Source: Kiritimatiellia bacterium
Lineage (GTDB): Bacteria > Verrucomicrobiota > Kiritimatiellia > RFP12 > UBA1067
Length of the DNA: 10,675 bases
Assembly (NCBI GenBank): GCA_017959645.1
Contig: JAGDAE010000294.1
Coordinates: 1 to 10,675, forward strand
Direction: 5' to 3'
In this document: piece after piece, positions 1 through 8,116 of the stretch
How positions within the stretch are numbered: the first letter of the stretch is position 1
Layout: every line of letters begins with the position of its first letter
Made by a program: the position numbers and the translations under genes
The notes under the pieces: generated by a model
Seen by the model: only the letters and a program-made list of their open reading frames with translations
Databases searched by the model: none
Told to the model about the DNA's origin: nothing

Positions 1-2745
1 GAGGACGCAAAGTCGCAGCCGTGAGGTCGTCGCCGGCATGGTTTCGCGATAGTCGATGAAAAGATCCGTTTCGTTGCCGGACGCGTCGGCGAGCGTCTTC
101 CATCCGTCCCCGGAAAGAAAATCGATGCGGTACCTGTAGGGTCCCTGCTTCACGCCACGCGCCAGATCAAGACCGATGTCGCGCCAGATCAGACGGAAGG
201 CGCGGAGGGTATTTTCAGACGACAACTCGAATTCGATCTGCGAAGGTACGCCGGTCAGCGTGAAGAATTGGTCGATTCTACCATCGCAGATCGCGTCCGC
301 CCCGGGAAGGTCTGGTTTGAGATCGAGCGCCTTCCATCCGCGCTCGCCCGCGCCGTATTTCGGCAGCCATTGCGGAACGCTGGTCGCGGACCCCTTCGTC
401 AAACGTCCAGACGCGGCATCGTATCCAATGCGGTCAAATCCGATCATCCGCTCGAAATTGTGGTTGGCGCCGACGTATATGCAGTATGCCACCCAGTAGC
501 CGCCGTCGGGGCCCTTGACGACAGAGCCGTGTCCGGTTCCGGTTACGAGCCCTTCGCGGGTCGCGAAAAACGGGTTATCGGGGTCTTTCCGGAACGGGCC
601 GAGCGGAGAATCGCCGTACGCGGCGCCCATGGCGTATCCCGGCCATCCGGTTCCCGACGCGGAATACGTCAGAATGTATCTGCCGCCGATTTTTACCATC
701 CACGCCCCTTCGAGCCAACCGACGCGCTCGTCTGGCTGTTCGCCGGAAAGTTCCCACGGGCATTGATCCGGCTCGAACGCGACGAGCTTCTTCAGTTCCG
801 ACAGAGGTTTCGTGGGGTCGTCGCCGTCCATCTCGCATCCCCATATCCCGTTCGTGGGCGAGCACCCGCAATAGTAGTAGAGCCTGCCGTCGTCGTCGGC
901 GAAATACATCGGATCTCCCGTGTGCGAAACCTGCACGCGGCCGATATCCTGCCACGGTCCGGCCGGGGTCGGCGCCGAAAACGCCCTGCCGGAGGCGCCG
1001 GTGGCCAGATAGCGCCCGCGAAATTTCACAATCGTCGGGGCGTAGTGCAACATGTCTTCGCCTTCGCCGTTGGCGCCGCTCAAGCCCTGCGGAAGATGCT
1101 CCCACGTTCCGCCGCCGTCGGCCGAACGCCAGCATGCGTCCGCCGAGGGGTAGACGTACCATATGCCGTCCTCGCAATAGAGCGACGGGTCGGCGAGCTC
1201 GCGAAACTGCTCGACCTTGCCGGTCTTCCATCCCCATCCGGCCTCGCTGCCGTTCGGCAACGATCTGCACAAAAGACCGGCCGGATAGTCGGGAAGCGGC
1301 ATCGGATTGCAGAACGTCGTGACCAGACGCGGGGGGACAAGACATTCAATCGTTCCGTCGTCCGCCTTATAGATGCGCATGAGTTCGGTCGTCTCCGGCG
1401 TAATCGCGTCCACTCCGCCGCCGGCGGCGATTTTAAGGTCGATCTCGGCCCTCAGCCGCAAAACGCGCCAGCGCCACGAATGTCGCGCCTCGTCCGGCAT
1501 CTTCTCCTCGAGACCGCGCAGAAGCGCCGCCGCCCTTTCCGCTCGCGCGCGATCGAGCGACGGAGCCGCCAGGCACAGCGTCCACGGCTTCGAAAAATCG
1601 ACACGGTCGAACGCATAGAAATCGAAATTTCCGCAGCCGGTGACGAAAAAGGCCGAATGCCCGAGATTCTCTTCGAGAAGTTTCATCGCCTCGATGAAAT
1701 CAGCCGGCTCGTCCAATCTGAAATACCGCTTGGCGTAGAGCGCGAGCGCTTCATCGGCGTCGGCCGCCATACCGGACATTATCGCAAGAACGATCGCCTT
1801 GTTGACATCTTCGTATATACCTTCCGAATAGGGACGCAATCCCAGCGCGCCGGGATGGGCGGCGATCTCGCCAGAAAGCCTGGCCGGTTGCGGATTTGCG
1901 CCGAAACCTCCCCACGGTAGCATTCCGTGCATCGAGATCTCGCTCATCGAGAAATACGGCATGAACGGATTGCGGTCCATTTTCCCAAGATCCTCGGCCT
2001 CGACATACATGCGGTCGGCGATCGTTCCTATCTCGCCGGCATTGTCGAGAACATGGCTCCATTCGCCGAGATCGCCGAACCGGTCGAAGCGCCACGTGCT
2101 GAGATTGATTTCCGCCCCCGGAAAGCGCGAACGCACCATCGCCGAAAGTTCCTTCGCCAGTCTCAGGTATCCATTCGCCCCCCACGGAGCGCACCCGTCG
2201 CAAGTGCACCCGCCCTGATCGTACGGGAAAATCGTGAACCTCGTTGGCGACGCGTCGGCAAACGCATCGAGAACTGCGCTGCGGTATTCGAGTATAAGTC
2301 CGGTTCCGCCCGGTTTCGACGGGCATATCTCGACATGGTAATGTCCCGAAAGCTCGGCGACATATCCGTTCTTCCCAGGGCGCCAGTCGGCGCGCAGTTC
2401 TTCGGGGCTGCCGGCGAACGATTCGTTGGCCAGAAAAAGCAGATCACGGTCGAGTCCGAGTTCCCGCGCGGTTTCGAAGATGAATTTGATCCGGTCCAGA
2501 CGTTTTTTCGCCCTCGGGTCGTCCATCCCGGCAACATCGTGCATGTCGAACCAGGCCCCGACCTCGTTGCAGCCCCAGTATTTGAGTTCACGCAAGTATT
2601 CGGCGATCTCGGCGTCGCTTGCTCTCTCGTACCAGTTGCCGAAATGCGTCGCGAAATACACCCCGCGCTCCGGCTTGGCCTCGCCGCCGAAAAGCGCAGC
2701 CGCCGACATCGCGACGACGGCCAGTAAAGATATTGCCGGTCTCAT
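1..2745 (-). CDS. Secreted multi-domain glycoside hydrolase: TIM-barrel-like region + GH43-like propeller + discoidin-like CBM (3' end cut by window)
   Basis: I translated this frame by hand: 915 codons run from the ATG at 2743-2745 to the left edge without a stop, so the C-terminus is missing. Residues 1 to about 21 form a signal peptide (short hydrophobic core, Ala-rich end). Residues about 25-350 look like a TIM-barrel glycosidase of the DUF4838/GH67-like kind, with a Cys-rich turn PYDQGGCTCDGC at 174-185 and a YSEGIYED segment at 306-313. A helical region follows to about 455. From about 477 (CNPMPLPDYPAG) a GH43-like five-bladed propeller begins, with D519 (ADPSLY), D611 (GDPMYFADDDG), E679 (WLEGAW) and H739 (GTGHGS) in the places expected for the base, pKa-modulating Asp, acid and propeller His. 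Residues about 807-915 resemble the F5/8 type C (CBM32-like) domain that often follows GH43 modules. Substrate is unknown; a plant or algal glycan with alpha-L-arabinose or beta-xylose is plausible. The start is fixed by a perfect Shine-Dalgarno 4 nt upstream. Confidence 0.85.
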   Translation of the reverse strand, partial: MRPAISLLAVVAMSAAALFGGEAKPERGVYFATHFGNWYERASDAEIAEYLRELKYWGCNEVGAWFDMHDVAGMDDPRAKKRLDRIKFIFETARELGLDRDLLFLANESFAGSPEELRADWRPGKNGYVAELSGHYHVEICPSKPGGTGLILEYRSAVLDAFADASPTRFTIFPYDQGGCTCDGCAPWGANGYLRLAKELSAMVRSRFPGAEINLSTWRFDRFGDLGEWSHVLDNAGEIGTIADRMYVEAEDLGKMDRNPFMPYFSMSEISMHGMLPWGGFGANPQPARLSGEIAAHPGALGLRPYSEGIYEDVNKAIVLAIMSGMAADADEALALYAKRYFRLDEPADFIEAMKLLEENLGHSAFFVTGCGNFDFYAFDRVDFSKPWTLCLAAPSLDRARAERAAALLRGLEEKMPDEARHSWRWRVLRLRAEIDLKIAAGGGVDAITPETTELMRIYKADDGTIECLVPPRLVTTFCNPMPLPDYPAGLLCRSLPNGSEAGWGWKTGKVEQFRELADPSLYCEDGIWYVYPSADACWRSADGGGTWEHLPQGLSGANGEGEDMLHYAPTIVKFRGRYLATGASGRAFSAPTPAGPWQDIGRVQVSHTGDPMYFADDDGRLYYYCGCSPTNGIWGCEMDGDDPTKPLSELKKLVAFEPDQCPWELSGEQPDERVGWLEGAWMVKIGGRYILTYSASGTGWPGYAMGAAYGDSPLGPFRKDPDNPFFATREGLVTGTGHGSVVKGPDGGYWVAYCIYVGANHNFERMIGFDRIGYDAASGRLTKGSATSVPQWLPKYGAGERGWKALDLKPDLPGADAICDGRIDQFFTLTGVPSQIEFELSSENTLRAFRLIWRDIGLDLARGVKQGPYRYRIDFLSGDGWKTLADASGNETDLFIDYRETMPATTSRLRLCVL

Positions 2746-2748
2746 GGT

Positions 2749-2755
2749 ACCTCCT
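2749..2755 (-). promoter_or_regulatory. Strong ribosome binding site of the glycoside hydrolase gene
   Basis: On the minus strand the sequence reads AGGAGGT, then three bases, then the ATG at 2745. It directly abuts the TAA stop of the amidase gene (2756-2758). It is the best Shine-Dalgarno match in the window, which suggests the glycosidase is translated efficiently within the polycistronic message, though the spacing is short. Confidence 0.75.
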
Positions 2756-3679
2756 TTATTCCGATTCACGGCGCCAGGCATCGATTCCGGCGGCGATCGC
2801 TTTCGCCATGGCCACCCTCCGCCCAGCGTTCCAACTCGCCTCCTCGCCTTCGGGAGACGTTATGAAATCAGCCTCGACGAGACAACTGGGTATCTCGGGG
2901 TTGCGAGTGACCGCGAAATTGGCATGCATCACCCCATTGGCTTTCAGCGTATCGCCGAGCGCCGCTGAGATTTCATCCTCTATCGCCTTCGCCAGCCGCT
3001 CCCCGATTTCGTTCCACGCGAAAACCGCATGGTAGCGCAGTTCGCGCGGATCTTTGTCGGCCGGCGGAGCGTTGTGGTGTATCGACACGAACGCATCCGC
3101 GTTTTCGACGTGGGCCAGCCGCGGACGGTCGTACAGCACCAGCGTCGAATCGCCGTCCCGCGTCATCAGAACCTTGTATCCCAACGAAACAAGTTCGTCG
3201 CGGACTTTTCGCGCCAACAGCAGGTTCGCCTCTTTTTCGAAATGCCCATGCGGACTTACCGCGCCCGAATCGCCCCCCCCGTGGCCGGGATCAAGCACTA
3301 TTGTCACCTCGCCGGGATCGCGACCGGCCGGCGGAGCCTTCGCTTCGTCGCCGGCGTATTCGAGCTTTTCGTACTTCTTCTTGGCCGTCGGTGCATCATT
3401 GGAATTCGGCGGCTTCGGCTTTTTCCCCACCGAAAAAACCACGTTCGTCGTTCCGCCATTCACGTCCGTCGCTATGATCTCATTTCTGCCCTCGACGACA
3501 TCCACCATCGTCGCGAACGCGCCGGTACGGTAGACGGATACATTCTCGCCATTGACCACGACATTGGTCTCGCCCTTGCGGACGGCGCCGATGACATATG
3601 CACGTTCTACGTACGGGAGCTCCTGCCCGTTCCCGGGAAACGCAATCGATACTGCGGCGATGAGCGTCGGCAGCGTCAT
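2756..3679 (-). CDS. Secreted N-acetylmuramoyl-L-alanine amidase (Amidase_3) with N-terminal Ig-like domain
   Basis: This 307-residue protein should cleave the amide bond between N-acetylmuramic acid and L-alanine in peptidoglycan, acting in the periplasm. A short signal-like segment lies at residues 1 to about 19. Residues about 24-85 form a small beta-rich domain of the glucodextranase-B/Ig-like type. A low-complexity, Lys/Pro-rich linker follows to about 122. The Amidase_3 catalytic domain spans about 125-304, with zinc ligands H133 (LDPGHGGGDSGA), E148 (in FEKEANL) and H201 (VSIHHNA), and the catalytic Glu at E269 (CLVEADFITSPE). All key residues are present, so it should be active. Its ATG overlaps the TGA of the thrH-like gene (ATGA, 3676-3679). 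The catalytic domain lacks the long autoinhibitory helix typical of AmiA/AmiC regulated by EnvC or NlpD, as far as I can see. Likely jobs are wall turnover or cell separation. Confidence 0.93.
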   Translation of the reverse strand: MTLPTLIAAVSIAFPGNGQELPYVERAYVIGAVRKGETNVVVNGENVSVYRTGAFATMVDVVEGRNEIIATDVNGGTTNVVFSVGKKPKPPNSNDAPTAKKKYEKLEYAGDEAKAPPAGRDPGEVTIVLDPGHGGGDSGAVSPHGHFEKEANLLLARKVRDELVSLGYKVLMTRDGDSTLVLYDRPRLAHVENADAFVSIHHNAPPADKDPRELRYHAVFAWNEIGERLAKAIEDEISAALGDTLKANGVMHANFAVTRNPEIPSCLVEADFITSPEGEEASWNAGRRVAMAKAIAAGIDAWRRESE

Positions 3680-4281
3680 CGATCCAGCGCGGCGGAGATG
3701 CCCTCGAGCAGTTCAGAATACGTCTCGCAGGCAGGCAGATCCGAATTCGCCGCCCGGATGCTTTCGGTGGAGCGGAAGAGGAATCCCGCCTTCGACGCCC
3801 GTATCATCGCCAGATCGTTGAAACTGTCGCCGGCGGCGATCGTATCGAATCCGCAACCCCGCAACGCCTTCACCGTCGTAAGTTTCGAATTTTCGCACCG
3901 CATCCGGTAGCCGGTTATCGCACCGGCGTCGGAAACCTCGAGAGAATTGCAAAACAGCGTCGGTCTGCCGAGTTTCTCCATCAATGGCATGGCGAATTCG
4001 TAGAATGTGTCGGAGAGTATCAGAACCTGCGTGCGCGCACGGAGAGAGTCGAGGAACTCCTTCGCTCCATCCATCGGCTCGATCTTCGCAATCGCCTCGC
4101 GTATCTCGCCGATGCCCAGCGAATTTCTGGCGAGCAGGTCGATACGGTAGCGCATGAGCTTGCCGTAGTCGGGTTCGTCTCGGGTCGTGCGCCGGAAACC
4201 GTCTATGCCGGTCTTTTCGGCGAACGCAATCCAGATTTCCGGCACCAGAACCCCTTCGAGATCCAGACACACGACATTCAT
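3676..4281 (-). CDS. thrH: ThrH-type bifunctional phosphoserine phosphatase / homoserine phosphotransferase
   Basis: This HAD-superfamily enzyme of 201 residues closely matches Pseudomonas ThrH as I remember it (start CLDLEGVLVPEIWIAFAEKTGI, then LSDTFYEF). ThrH dephosphorylates phosphoserine and can transfer the phosphate to homoserine, linking serine and threonine synthesis; it is cytoplasmic. HAD motif I is D7-L-E9-G (nucleophile D7, with Glu replacing the usual second Asp, as is typical of ThrH). Motif II is S90-D91, a likely motif III Lys is K133, and motif IV is GDSFND with D152 and D156. I chose the ATG at 4281 and not an upstream in-frame start at 4440. The extra 53 residues would be Arg-rich translation antisense-like to no known domain and would lie inside rbsK, whereas 4281 has GGAGGGAG 5 nt upstream and forms an ATGA overlap with the rbsK stop. 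The length fits the family. Confidence 0.92.
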   Translation of the reverse strand: MNVVCLDLEGVLVPEIWIAFAEKTGIDGFRRTTRDEPDYGKLMRYRIDLLARNSLGIGEIREAIAKIEPMDGAKEFLDSLRARTQVLILSDTFYEFAMPLMEKLGRPTLFCNSLEVSDAGAITGYRMRCENSKLTTVKALRGCGFDTIAAGDSFNDLAMIRASKAGFLFRSTESIRAANSDLPACETYSELLEGISAALDR

Positions 4282-5177
4282 GCAATCTCCCTCCGGTACG
4301 GCACCGAACTTTGCGCACCCGGTCTTGTTACCGATATCGCAGCCGCCTTCTGCGCAAAGTCGATTGCCTCGGCGGCGGATCTGCCCTCGCAGACGGCGAC
4401 GGCGAACGCGCCGTTGAACGTGTCGCCGGCGGCGACGCAATCGATGGCTTTCACCTTCTTCGCCGGGAAGAGTTTATCGCAATCTCCGCAATACACGCCT
4501 TTCGAGCCCATCGTAATCAAAACGTGTCCTACGCCGAGCTTCCTGAGGCGCGACACCGCCTTGGCGGCCGATTTCGCGTCGACGACATCGACGCCGGAAA
4601 GCAGCGACGCCTCGCTCTCGTTCGGCGTGAGCCAGTCGACGCATTCTAAAAGTTTTTTCGGCAGCTTGCGCGCCGGAGCCGGATTGAGTATGACCGTGAC
4701 GCCGGCATCGTGCGCGATTTTCGCGGCGCGAGCGACGGTCTCCACCGGGGTTTCGAGTTGCATAACGAGCGCCGCCGCGTTTCCGATCAGGTCCGCGAAC
4801 GGTTCGATGTCTTCAGGACTGAGCGTTCCGTTCGCGCCGAGCGCGACAGAAATCGAGTTCTGTCCGTTCTTGTCGACGAGGATGAGCGCCGTCCCCGAAG
4901 CCGCTTCCCCGTCGACAACCAGTCTCGCGTCGATTGAATCCTTTTTGAGCCGCGCGGCGGTCGCGCGTCCGAACATGTCGTCGCCGACCTTGGCTATGAA
5001 AGCGCACGCGCCCTTCTTCGCCGACAGTCGCGCGACCGCGACCGCCTGGTTGGCGCCCTTGCCGCCCGGGTTCATCATGAACGATCCGTCGCAGACCGTC
5101 TCGCCGGGAACCGGAATGCGCTTTGAGGTTATTACCATGTCGGTGTTGGCGCTGCCAAGAACGACTATCTTTTTCAT
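4278..5177 (-). CDS. rbsK: Ribokinase (PfkB family)
   Basis: This 299-residue kinase should phosphorylate D-ribose to ribose 5-phosphate with ATP, feeding the pentose phosphate pathway in the cytoplasm. The N-terminal GSANTDMV (D13 for sugar binding) and PFKB signature 1, MNPGGKGANQAVAVARL at about 35-51, are typical of RbsK. The NESEA segment (186-190) is also ribokinase-like. The second signature DCVAAGDTFNGAFAVAV holds the catalytic base D252 with the AAGD anion hole. Length matches the family. The start lies one nucleotide after the stop of the sugar transporter gene, and its TGA overlaps the thrH start, so it is probably translationally coupled on both sides. Other PfkB sugar kinases are possible, but the signatures favour ribokinase. 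Confidence 0.93.
   Translation of the reverse strand: MKKIVVLGSANTDMVITSKRIPVPGETVCDGSFMMNPGGKGANQAVAVARLSAKKGACAFIAKVGDDMFGRATAARLKKDSIDARLVVDGEAASGTALILVDKNGQNSISVALGANGTLSPEDIEPFADLIGNAAALVMQLETPVETVARAAKIAHDAGVTVILNPAPARKLPKKLLECVDWLTPNESEASLLSGVDVVDAKSAAKAVSRLRKLGVGHVLITMGSKGVYCGDCDKLFPAKKVKAIDCVAAGDTFNGAFAVAVCEGRSAAEAIDFAQKAAAISVTRPGAQSSVPYRREIA
4287..4294 (-). promoter_or_regulatory. Ribosome binding site that fixes the thrH start
   Basis: The minus strand reads GGAGGGAG followed by five bases and the ATG at 4281. It lies inside the last codons of the ribokinase gene. It supports the short 201-residue form over the longer open frame that begins at 4440. Confidence 0.7.
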
Positions 5178-5178
5178 T

Positions 5179-6192
5179 TCAGTTCCCCGCCTTTATGATG
5201 AGCGCCAGTCCGGCCAGAAAAAGAACGAACATCGCGAAATTCAGCTTTTTCGCCGCTTTCGGCGCGCCGCGGAACTCCTTCCAGACCAGTATGCCCCACA
5301 GCGCCGACACCAGCGTCGCCCCCTGCCCGAGACCGTAGGAGATTGCCGGACCCGCCTTGCCGGCCGCGACCAGGTTTATGCCGTTGCCAAGCCCCCATAT
5401 GAGCCCGCCCAGCACGCCGACGAGATGGATCGGGAACCCGCCCTTGAAATATTCCCTCTCCGTTATCGGGTCGCCGGCGACGGGGTGGCGCATGGCGATC
5501 GCGTTAAAGACGAAGTTCGAAACGAAGATTCCGAGCGCGAAGATGAAAAACGCCGAATACGGAGTCATCTTGCCGGCGGCTGGCGCGGCAGCGGCGAAAT
5601 TGTCGTCCATCGTGCGCGCGACAAGCCCGAAGAAGAACGCCATCAAGACGCCGCAGACGACCGAAAGCGCTATCCCCTTGGCGAGTTTGGCGCTCTTCCC
5701 GCCGCCGGATACCTTGAGCCGGTACGCGAAAGCGTTGCAGAGAATCGCGACGACGATGATCGCCACGCCGCCGAAAAGCAGAACCGGGTCGCCCTTCTGG
5801 TTCAGATAGTAGTTGTAGACCACCCCGAGCACCAGCGCGAGGCCGATTCCGACCGGAAACGCCACGCTCATTCCGGCGATCGAAATCGCCGCCGCAAGCA
5901 GAATGTTGGCCGCATTGAAAACGATCCCGCCCAGAAACGCACTGCCGAGATTGGCGAGCGAGGCGGTCTTGAGATTCGCGATAAAGCCCCATTCGGAATT
6001 GGCGCCGCACGAACCGGCGGTAAGACCGGAAACAATCGCGAAAAGCAGCACGCCGATCACGTAGTCCCAATAGAAAAGCTCGTACCGCCACGTCTTGCCG
6101 GCCAGTTTCTGGGTATTGCCCCACGACCCCCAGCAAAGCATCGTCACGACGCAGAAAGCGACCGCTAGCGTGTAATTGTCGCAATAGTACAT
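5179..6192 (-). CDS. GRP/RhaT-type sugar transporter (DMT superfamily), ten membrane segments
   Basis: The 337-residue protein is almost entirely hydrophobic and shows about ten membrane segments (roughly 7-24, 42-60, 81-103, 106-127, 136-157, 172-192, 212-234, 254-276, 283-303 and 318-334). The N-terminal VTMLCWGSWGNTQKLAGKTWRYELFYWDY region is characteristic of the glucose/ribose/rhamnose porter-like members of the DMT superfamily found in Bacteroidota and PVC bacteria. It should sit in the inner membrane and import a monosaccharide, probably with protons. The adjacent ribokinase, one nucleotide downstream, makes ribose or a related pentose the best guess, but specificity cannot be read from sequence. 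The start has an AGGAAAGGAAAG purine-rich ribosome binding site and lies 19 nt after the stop of the secreted helical protein gene. Confidence 0.88.
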   Translation of the reverse strand: MYYCDNYTLAVAFCVVTMLCWGSWGNTQKLAGKTWRYELFYWDYVIGVLLFAIVSGLTAGSCGANSEWGFIANLKTASLANLGSAFLGGIVFNAANILLAAAISIAGMSVAFPVGIGLALVLGVVYNYYLNQKGDPVLLFGGVAIIVVAILCNAFAYRLKVSGGGKSAKLAKGIALSVVCGVLMAFFFGLVARTMDDNFAAAAPAAGKMTPYSAFFIFALGIFVSNFVFNAIAMRHPVAGDPITEREYFKGGFPIHLVGVLGGLIWGLGNGINLVAAGKAGPAISYGLGQGATLVSALWGILVWKEFRGAPKAAKKLNFAMFVLFLAGLALIIKAGN

Positions 6193-6211
6193 CTTTTTCT
6201 TTCCTTTCCTG

Positions 6212-8116
6212 TCAGTCCAGTTTGTAGTAGCTGCGGATGAGCCAGCCGGTAATCTTATCCATCGTCGCCTTGAATGGAACCTTCTTCGCCGGCACCCGGT
6301 TCTTGGCGAGAGTGCGCTTGCCGGCCTTGAACGTGACGTTTATGAAATCGCCGTCGCGAGTGATTGAGATCGAATAGTCCGACTTGTCGGTCATCGGTTC
6401 GTCGACGTCGCCAGATGCGTAGTCCGAAAGCCGCGGTTCGCCCGGCGATTTGTCGGTATTGGGGTTCGGGTCTTTCATCTCGTCCATGATCGCCTTTGCC
6501 ACGAGTTCTATGCGTTTGTCGACGCTCGGAAAAAGCCGGCGATACTGGTCTTTGGCGTTCTTCGGCAGATTACCGTCGGGCCAGATCAGACCTTCGCGCC
6601 GCTCCTCCCAGAAATCTTCGGATATCTGCTTTACCAGTTCCTGCACCGCGGCGGAATCGGGATTTTCATCGAAGAATTCCTGCCCGCGCTCGGTTATCTG
6701 CTTCAAGACGGCGTCGTGGGCGGCGTCGACGGCGTTGTTCTGTCCGGCGAGCGCCGTGCGGCCGAGATCGAATTTTTGGCGCACTATCCGGTCGGCGATC
6801 TGGTCGGCTTCTTCCATCACCGGCTTCCCCGCCTCGGCCGCGGCCAGATCCTCCAGCCCTTTCATGTTCCTCCAATCGGCGACGGCCTGGTCGTAATCGA
6901 CGCGGAACGCCGTCTCGTCCGCAAGTTCTTCGCCAGGCCACCACGTGCCGTCGGCGAGAGTCGGCCATATCTTGTTCACGAACAACCCGGCGGCGGAATT
7001 GCGTGCATCGCGCCACTTCGGCATCACATCGGTCTGCAGCTTGTTGGCGAGCGCGCTCTGGACAAGTCCGTTGCCCCTGCGCTCCGACACGTACTGGGCG
7101 ATTTCGGCGCGTTCGGCCTCGGGCGCTTCCGCCCCGAGGTGGTCGATCGCCGCATTGAGGATGTCTGTCCCGTACTTGTCGGCGAAGATTCTTTCGGAAT
7201 CGGCGGTCTTCACATGCGCCTCGGGATTGGCGGCGATTTCGGCGGCGATGGCTTCGCCGCCGACCTGGAACTGGATGTCGCTGATCTTGTTCGCGAGGCG
7301 GTCGACGGTGCGGCGCTCGACGATGGCGCCAAGCTCGCCTCCGACCACCCCGGGAAATACGTTCCACACCTTCGACGGATCTTCCGCGGTCGCGCGCCGT
7401 TCGGCGACGTCGGCCTCGAGCGCGTTCCTGAGATCTTCCGCGAGCCTGACCGGTGAATACGCCTCACTGCGCACCTGGTAGAGGAATTCGAGCTGGCGCT
7501 GGCGCTCGCGGCGGCCGTCTTCTATCACGGGGCCGACGATATGCTCGGATATGTAGGTGAGGTTTTCCTCGAACACCGGCTGCCCCTGCTCGCCGGCGAT
7601 ACGCTCGACCATCTCGGCCCTCAGCAAACCTTCATCCTTGGTCTCGATGTCGGCTTCGCTCGGCCTCGTCGCCGAGACTATGCCGGTCGCCTGTATCGCG
7701 CACGCCTCGGCGCGCTCCTGGTAGAACACCCCGCCGAACTGGGCATTCACCGCGTTCGCCGCCACTTCGTCGCCGAGATCCTTCGCACCGGCGCAGAACT
7801 CCTCGCCGAAAACATCCTCGGCGCGCTGGCCGCCGGAGAGCCGCTCGAGAACCGCCGCCGCGTCTTTCGCGTAGCGCGCGCGCAGCTCGCGCTCGTAGAC
7901 GGCGCGCGTCGCCGCCTCGGCTTCGCCGCGGTTAGCGTATTTCGCCGGATCGGACAGCATCTCGCGCTTGAGCGTGCCGTCATTGAGCGGCGTATTCTGA
8001 GCTTCGGCGCGCATCTTCGCGAGCGTAATCTTCGCCGCGCCCTCGATCGCCGTCTTGTCGAATTCGGCGTTTCCGGTCGACAAAGCCGCGGCGAGCAAAA
8101 TGCAGATTGCGTTCAT
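6212..8116 (-). CDS. Secreted 634-residue helical protein of unknown function, third gene of stator-like cassette
   Basis: I do not recognise this protein. Residues 1 to about 17 form a short signal peptide (MNAICILLAAALSTGNA, with likely cleavage after GNA). Most of the rest (about 18-548) is charged, Ala/Glu-rich and predicted helical, with few aromatic clusters; one is the IWPTLADGTWWPGEE stretch near the middle. A Pro/Asp-rich linker at about 549-579 leads to a small C-terminal domain (580-634) with beta-like DYSISITRDGDFINVTF and a Lys/Arg-rich patch. I see no enzyme motif, no lipobox and no outer-membrane barrel signature. Its ATG overlaps the TGA of the MotB/ExbD-like gene (ATGA, 8113-8116), with GGAG 8 nt upstream of the ATG. 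This coupling suggests that it works with the stator-like pair in the periplasm, perhaps as a structural or force-receiving part. That role is inference from position only. Confidence 0.85.
   Translation of the reverse strand: MNAICILLAAALSTGNAEFDKTAIEGAAKITLAKMRAEAQNTPLNDGTLKREMLSDPAKYANRGEAEAATRAVYERELRARYAKDAAAVLERLSGGQRAEDVFGEEFCAGAKDLGDEVAANAVNAQFGGVFYQERAEACAIQATGIVSATRPSEADIETKDEGLLRAEMVERIAGEQGQPVFEENLTYISEHIVGPVIEDGRRERQRQLEFLYQVRSEAYSPVRLAEDLRNALEADVAERRATAEDPSKVWNVFPGVVGGELGAIVERRTVDRLANKISDIQFQVGGEAIAAEIAANPEAHVKTADSERIFADKYGTDILNAAIDHLGAEAPEAERAEIAQYVSERRGNGLVQSALANKLQTDVMPKWRDARNSAAGLFVNKIWPTLADGTWWPGEELADETAFRVDYDQAVADWRNMKGLEDLAAAEAGKPVMEEADQIADRIVRQKFDLGRTALAGQNNAVDAAHDAVLKQITERGQEFFDENPDSAAVQELVKQISEDFWEERREGLIWPDGNLPKNAKDQYRRLFPSVDKRIELVAKAIMDEMKDPNPNTDKSPGEPRLSDYASGDVDEPMTDKSDYSISITRDGDFINVTFKAGKRTLAKNRVPAKKVPFKATMDKITGWLIRSYYKLD

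Noticed and set aside
268..1920. Long plus-strand open frame of 550 codons
   Set aside because: It is exactly antisense and codon-phase-matched to the verified glycoside hydrolase frame. The product is Arg-rich and unlike any protein family; it is a by-product of GC-rich codon use lacking TTA, CTA and TCA codons.
4282..4440. Upstream extension of the thrH gene
   Set aside because: The extra residues are Arg-rich, match no ThrH, and overlap ribokinase; a good ribosome binding site and the ATGA overlap support the start at 4281.
4414..6168. Plus-strand open frame of 584 codons
   Set aside because: It is antisense to ribokinase and the sugar transporter, both of which have clear family motifs. 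Its composition changes abruptly where it crosses the gene boundary, as expected of a shadow frame.
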